Positions 5,177-8,109 of a stretch of 8,109 nt of DNA are shown here, piece after piece. The notes beneath the pieces were generated by a model. The model did no database searches. It was not told the DNA's origin and saw nothing but the letters and a program-made list of their open reading frames with translations. Position 1 is the stretch's first letter; every line of letters starts with the position of its first letter. This stretch comes from Gallionellaceae bacterium. Lineage in GTDB: Bacteria > Pseudomonadota > Gammaproteobacteria > Burkholderiales > Gallionellaceae. The DNA lies in assembly GCA_031277195.1 (NCBI GenBank), contig JAITMU010000177.1:1-8109 (forward strand), read 5' to 3'. The position numbers and the translations under genes are program-made.

Positions 5177-6439
5177 ATGGCAAAAAAACGCAACGCTTTC
5201 TACGCTCAATCCGGCGGCGTCACCGCCGTCATCAACGCTTCCGCCTGCGGCGTGATCGAAACCGCGCGGCAACACAAAGACAAAATCGGCAAGGTCTACG
5301 CCGGACGCAACGGCATCATCGGCGCGCTGACGGAAAACCTGATCGACACCTCGAAGGAATCCGCCGCCGCCATCGCCGCATTGCGCCATACGCCTGCCGG
5401 CGCGTTCGGTTCCTGCCGTTTCAAACTCAAGAGCCTGGAAGACAATCGCGCGCAATACGAACGCTTGATCGAGGTGTTCAAGGCGCACAACATCGGCTAT
5501 TTCTTCTACAACGGCGGCGGCGATTCCGCCGATACCTGCCTCAAGGTTTCGCAGCTTTCGCAAAAACTCGGCTATCCCTTGCAGGCCATTCATGTGCCCA
5601 AGACGGTGGACAACGATCTGCCGATTACCGATTGCTGCCCCGGCTTCGGCTCGGTAGCGAAATACGTTGCGGTCTCCACGCGCGAAGCCAGTCTCGATGT
5701 CGCGTCGATGGCAAAAACCTCGACCAAGGTGTTTGTGCTGGAAGTGATGGGACGTCACGCCGGATGGATCGCGGCGGCGGGCGGACTGGCATCGGACAAA
5801 AATTGCGAGTTGCCCATCGTGATCCTGTTCCCCGAAATTCCGTTTGACCGCAAGGCCTTCCTCGCGCGCGTGGACGCAATGGTGAAAAAACACGGCTATT
5901 GCTCCATCGTCGTCTCCGAAGGCGTCAAGGGCGACGACGGCAAATTCCTCTCCGATCAAGGGCTGCGCGATGCCTTCGGTCACGCGCAACTCGGCGGTGT
6001 GGCGCCGGTCATCGCCAACATGGTGAAAGACGCGCTCGGTTACAAATTCCACTGGGCTGTCGCCGATTACCTGCAACGCGCCGCGCGCCATATCGCTTCA
6101 AAGACCGACGTCGATCAAGCCTACGCGCTGGGCAAGGCGGCGGTGGAACTGGCGCTCAAGGGCGAGAACTCGGTGATGCCCGCAATCCTGCGCACATCCG
6201 ACAAGCCTTATCGCTGGAAAATGGGCGTCGCGCCGCTGTCCAAAGTCGCCAACGTGGAAAAGATGATGCCGCGCAATTTCATCAGCAAGGATGGTTTCGG
6301 CATCACCGAAAAGTGCCGCGCCTACCTTGCGCCCCTGATTCGCGGGGAAGACTATCCGCCCTACCGCGATGGATTGCCGCAGTATGTACAGTTGAAAAAT
6401 GTTGCCGTGCCGAAGAAGTTGAATAATTTTGAAATCTAA
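5177..6439 (+). CDS. pfp: Pyrophosphate-dependent 6-phosphofructokinase
   Basis: A 420-residue cytoplasmic enzyme (about 45 kDa) that reversibly transfers phosphate between PPi and fructose 6-phosphate, serving both glycolysis and gluconeogenesis. The PFK fold is shown by the N-terminal SGGVTAVINA (12-21), GGGDSADT (113-120), PKTVDND (141-147, catalytic Asp145) and MGRHAGW (191-197). Two positions separate PPi from ATP enzymes: Asp116 stands where ATP-PFKs have Gly104 (E. coli numbering), and Lys142 replaces Gly124. Both point to PPi. Unusually, the residue matching E. coli Asp103 is Gly115, giving GGGDS where many PPi enzymes have GGDDS or GGNDS. The length suits the homodimeric PFPs of methanotrophs and relatives. 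The start at 5177 has a strong Shine-Dalgarno. hppA follows after 32 bp in the same direction, probably in one operon. Confidence 0.95.
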   Translation: MAKKRNAFYAQSGGVTAVINASACGVIETARQHKDKIGKVYAGRNGIIGALTENLIDTSKESAAAIAALRHTPAGAFGSCRFKLKSLEDNRAQYERLIEVFKAHNIGYFFYNGGGDSADTCLKVSQLSQKLGYPLQAIHVPKTVDNDLPITDCCPGFGSVAKYVAVSTREASLDVASMAKTSTKVFVLEVMGRHAGWIAAAGGLASDKNCELPIVILFPEIPFDRKAFLARVDAMVKKHGYCSIVVSEGVKGDDGKFLSDQGLRDAFGHAQLGGVAPVIANMVKDALGYKFHWAVADYLQRAARHIASKTDVDQAYALGKAAVELALKGENSVMPAILRTSDKPYRWKMGVAPLSKVANVEKMMPRNFISKDGFGITEKCRAYLAPLIRGEDYPPYRDGLPQYVQLKNVAVPKKLNNFEI

Positions 6440-6457
6440 CCGTAGCACATAATTTCC

Positions 6458-6463
6458 AGGGAG
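6458..6463 (+). promoter_or_regulatory. Ribosome binding site of hppA
   Basis: AGGGAG lies 8 nt before the ATG at 6472. It selects this start over an out-of-frame ATG at 6464 that directly follows the site with no spacer. Confidence 0.8.
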
Positions 6464-6471
6464 ATGAACAG

Positions 6472-8109
6472 ATGTCCAACGTACTTGTTTTCACCTTGCT
6501 GTGCGCCGTCGCCGGTATTCTTTACGGCGTCTTTTCCACCCAATGGATTCTTGCCCGCCCTGCCGGCAATGAACGCATGCAGGCCATCGCTGCCGCGATC
6601 CAGGAAGGCGCAGCCGCTTATCTGAAACGTCAATATGTCACCATCGCCATCGTCGGCGTCGTGTTGGCAGTCGTGATTGGCATCTCTCTCGGCCTCCCCA
6701 CCCTGTTCGGTTTCGTCATCGGTGCCGTTCTCTCCGGCGTCGCCGGTTTTATTGGCATGAATGTCTCGGTGCGCGCCAATGTGCGCACCGCCGAAGCCGC
6801 GCGCAGCAGCATGAGTCAGGCGATGGATGTGGCATTTCGTGGCGGCGCGATCACCGGCATGCTGGTGGTCGGCCTGGGTCTGCTGGGTGTGGCCGGTTAT
6901 TACGCGCTGCTGCTGCAATTTGGCGTGGAAGGCGAGGCCGCCCTGCACGCGCTGGTTGGTCTCGCGTTCGGCTCGTCGCTGATTTCGATTTTCGCGCGTT
7001 TGGGCGGCGGCATTTTCACCAAGGGCGCGGACGTGGGCGCTGACCTGGTTGGCAAGGTGGAAGCCGGCATTCCCGAAGATGATCCGCGCAATCCGGCGGT
7101 GATTGCGGACAACGTGGGCGATAACGTCGGCGATTGCGCCGGCATGGCTGCCGACTTGTTCGAGACCTATGCCGTCACCGTCATCGCCACCATGCTGCTG
7201 GGCGGCTTGATGGCAGCCAGCGCAGGCGCAAACGCCGTGCTGTATCCGCTGGTGCTGGGCGGCGTGTCCATCCTCGCTTCCATCGTCGGCGCGTTCGTCG
7301 TCAAGGTAAAAGCGGGCGGCTCCATCATGGGCGCGCTGTACAAGGGCGTAATCGTGTCCGGCGTGATTGCCGCCATCGCGTTCTACTTCATCACCGACTC
7401 GATGATGGGCGACAACGCGCACGGCGCGATGAACCTGTACGTCTGCGCGCTGATTGGTCTGGTGCTGACTGGCGTGATCGTCTGGATTACCGAGTACTAC
7501 ACCGGCACGCAATACAAGCCGGTGCAGCACGTCGCGCAGGCATCGACGACCGGCCACGGCACCAACATCATTGCCGGTCTGGGCGTGTCGATGAAAGCCA
7601 CCGCGCTGCCGGTGATTGCAGTGTGCGTCGCCATCTGGGCTGCGTTCGCGCTGGGTGATTTGTACGGCATTGCCATCGCCGCCACGTCGATGTTGTCGAT
7701 GGCCGGCATGATCGTCGCGCTGGACGCCTTCGGCCCGATCACGGACAACGCTGGCGGCATCGCCGAAATGTCCGAACTGCCGCCGGAAGTGCGCAACATC
7801 ACCGACCCGCTGGACGCGGTGGGCAACACCACCAAGGCCGTGACCAAAGGTTACGCGATCGGCTCGGCTGCGCTCGCAGCACTCGTCCTGTTCGCCGACT
7901 ACACGCACAACCTGCAAGCGGCCAATCCGGGCACCGTGTTCACCTTCGATCTGTCCGACCACACCGTCATCATCGGCCTGCTGATCGGCGGCATGATTCC
8001 GTATTTGTTCGGCGCGATGGCGATGGAAGCGGTCGGACGCGCCGCAGGCGCAGTGGTGGAAGAAGTGCGCCGCCAGTTCCGCGACATCCCCGGCATCATG
8101 CAAGGCACC
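6472..8109 (+). CDS. hppA: Membrane-bound proton-translocating pyrophosphatase (3'-truncated by window)
   Basis: The first 546 residues of an integral inner-membrane pyrophosphatase (family members run about 660-700). The frame is open to the window edge, so roughly the last 120-150 residues lie outside. The enzyme couples PPi hydrolysis to proton export, and may run in reverse to make PPi. Visible motifs: the substrate loop GADVGADLVGKVE (185-197), then DNVGDNVGDCAGMAADLFE (213-231) with the Asp residues that hold Mg-PPi, and DAFGPITDNAGGIAEMS late in the fragment. Many hydrophobic helices alternate with these loops, starting at residues 3-20. In GNTTKA the Lys455 marks the K+-independent H+-pump class; K+-dependent enzymes have Ala there. 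Directly following pfp, it probably manages the same PPi pool, a pairing known in methanotrophs such as Methylococcus. Confidence 0.96.
   Translation, partial: MSNVLVFTLLCAVAGILYGVFSTQWILARPAGNERMQAIAAAIQEGAAAYLKRQYVTIAIVGVVLAVVIGISLGLPTLFGFVIGAVLSGVAGFIGMNVSVRANVRTAEAARSSMSQAMDVAFRGGAITGMLVVGLGLLGVAGYYALLLQFGVEGEAALHALVGLAFGSSLISIFARLGGGIFTKGADVGADLVGKVEAGIPEDDPRNPAVIADNVGDNVGDCAGMAADLFETYAVTVIATMLLGGLMAASAGANAVLYPLVLGGVSILASIVGAFVVKVKAGGSIMGALYKGVIVSGVIAAIAFYFITDSMMGDNAHGAMNLYVCALIGLVLTGVIVWITEYYTGTQYKPVQHVAQASTTGHGTNIIAGLGVSMKATALPVIAVCVAIWAAFALGDLYGIAIAATSMLSMAGMIVALDAFGPITDNAGGIAEMSELPPEVRNITDPLDAVGNTTKAVTKGYAIGSAALAALVLFADYTHNLQAANPGTVFTFDLSDHTVIIGLLIGGMIPYLFGAMAMEAVGRAAGAVVEEVRRQFRDIPGIMQGT

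Noticed and set aside
5081..6091. 336-codon minus-strand open frame opposite pfp
   Set aside because: It mirrors the pfp codons and also crosses the carbonic anhydrase remnant. No domain is visible in the translation.
6436..8103. Long open frame (555 codons) on the minus strand opposite hppA
   Set aside because: Its translation is rich in His, Arg, Asp and Gln with no domain pattern, and it lies entirely antisense to a clear pyrophosphatase gene. It is a codon-bias shadow of GC-rich coding.
6472..8109. Possible Na+-pumping or K+-dependent pyrophosphatase
   Set aside because: Lys455 in GNTTKA is the marker of the K+-independent H+-pumping class, while Na+ pumps are K+-dependent with Ala at that place.

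Overview
The window looks like a chromosomal housekeeping segment of a betaproteobacterium, most likely near the Nitrosomonadales/Gallionellales. This is inferred from the Adk sequence style, the GC-rich coding, and a pyrophosphate-dependent phosphofructokinase next to a proton-pumping pyrophosphatase. No database search was possible, so the taxon is an inference. No tRNA, rRNA, CRISPR array, transposase or phage gene was seen.

Layout. Positions 1-28 hold a GC-rich hairpin. Positions 74-1977 are a tight co-directional run: adk (adenylate kinase), a GlcG/HbpS-type (DUF336) gene starting inside the adk stop codon, and a DUF817 membrane protein 6 bp later. A histidine phosphatase gene on the minus strand (1997-2635) converges on that run, and a palindromic REP-like repeat encodes its last 12 residues. 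A 77-bp divergent spacer then leads to an intact gamma-class carbonic anhydrase-like gene (2713-3240). Positions 3241-3637 are non-coding and filled by two inverted-repeat elements. A lipoprotein di-heme cytochrome c peroxidase/MauG-like gene follows (3638-4894). It is closed by a third, chimeric repeat (4901-4945). That repeat abuts a frameshifted remnant of a second gamma carbonic anhydrase gene (4955-5160). Next come pfp (5177-6439) and hppA (6472 to the window edge, C-terminus missing).

How the genes work together. pfp and hppA form a pyrophosphate economy module. Pfp interconverts fructose 6-phosphate and fructose 1,6-bisphosphate using PPi/Pi, and HppA couples PPi hydrolysis or synthesis to proton movement across the membrane. 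A Lys in the HppA GNTTKA motif suggests the K+-independent proton pump class. The di-heme peroxidase sits between an intact carbonic anhydrase and the 3' remnant of a diverged copy, with repeats on both sides, which points to duplication and repeat-associated rearrangement.

I found no convincing undescribed multi-gene system. The most informative unexpected items are the carbonic anhydrase pseudogene remnant, the chimeric repeat at its broken edge, the repeat that supplies the phosphatase C-terminus, and the GGGDS active-site variant in Pfp.
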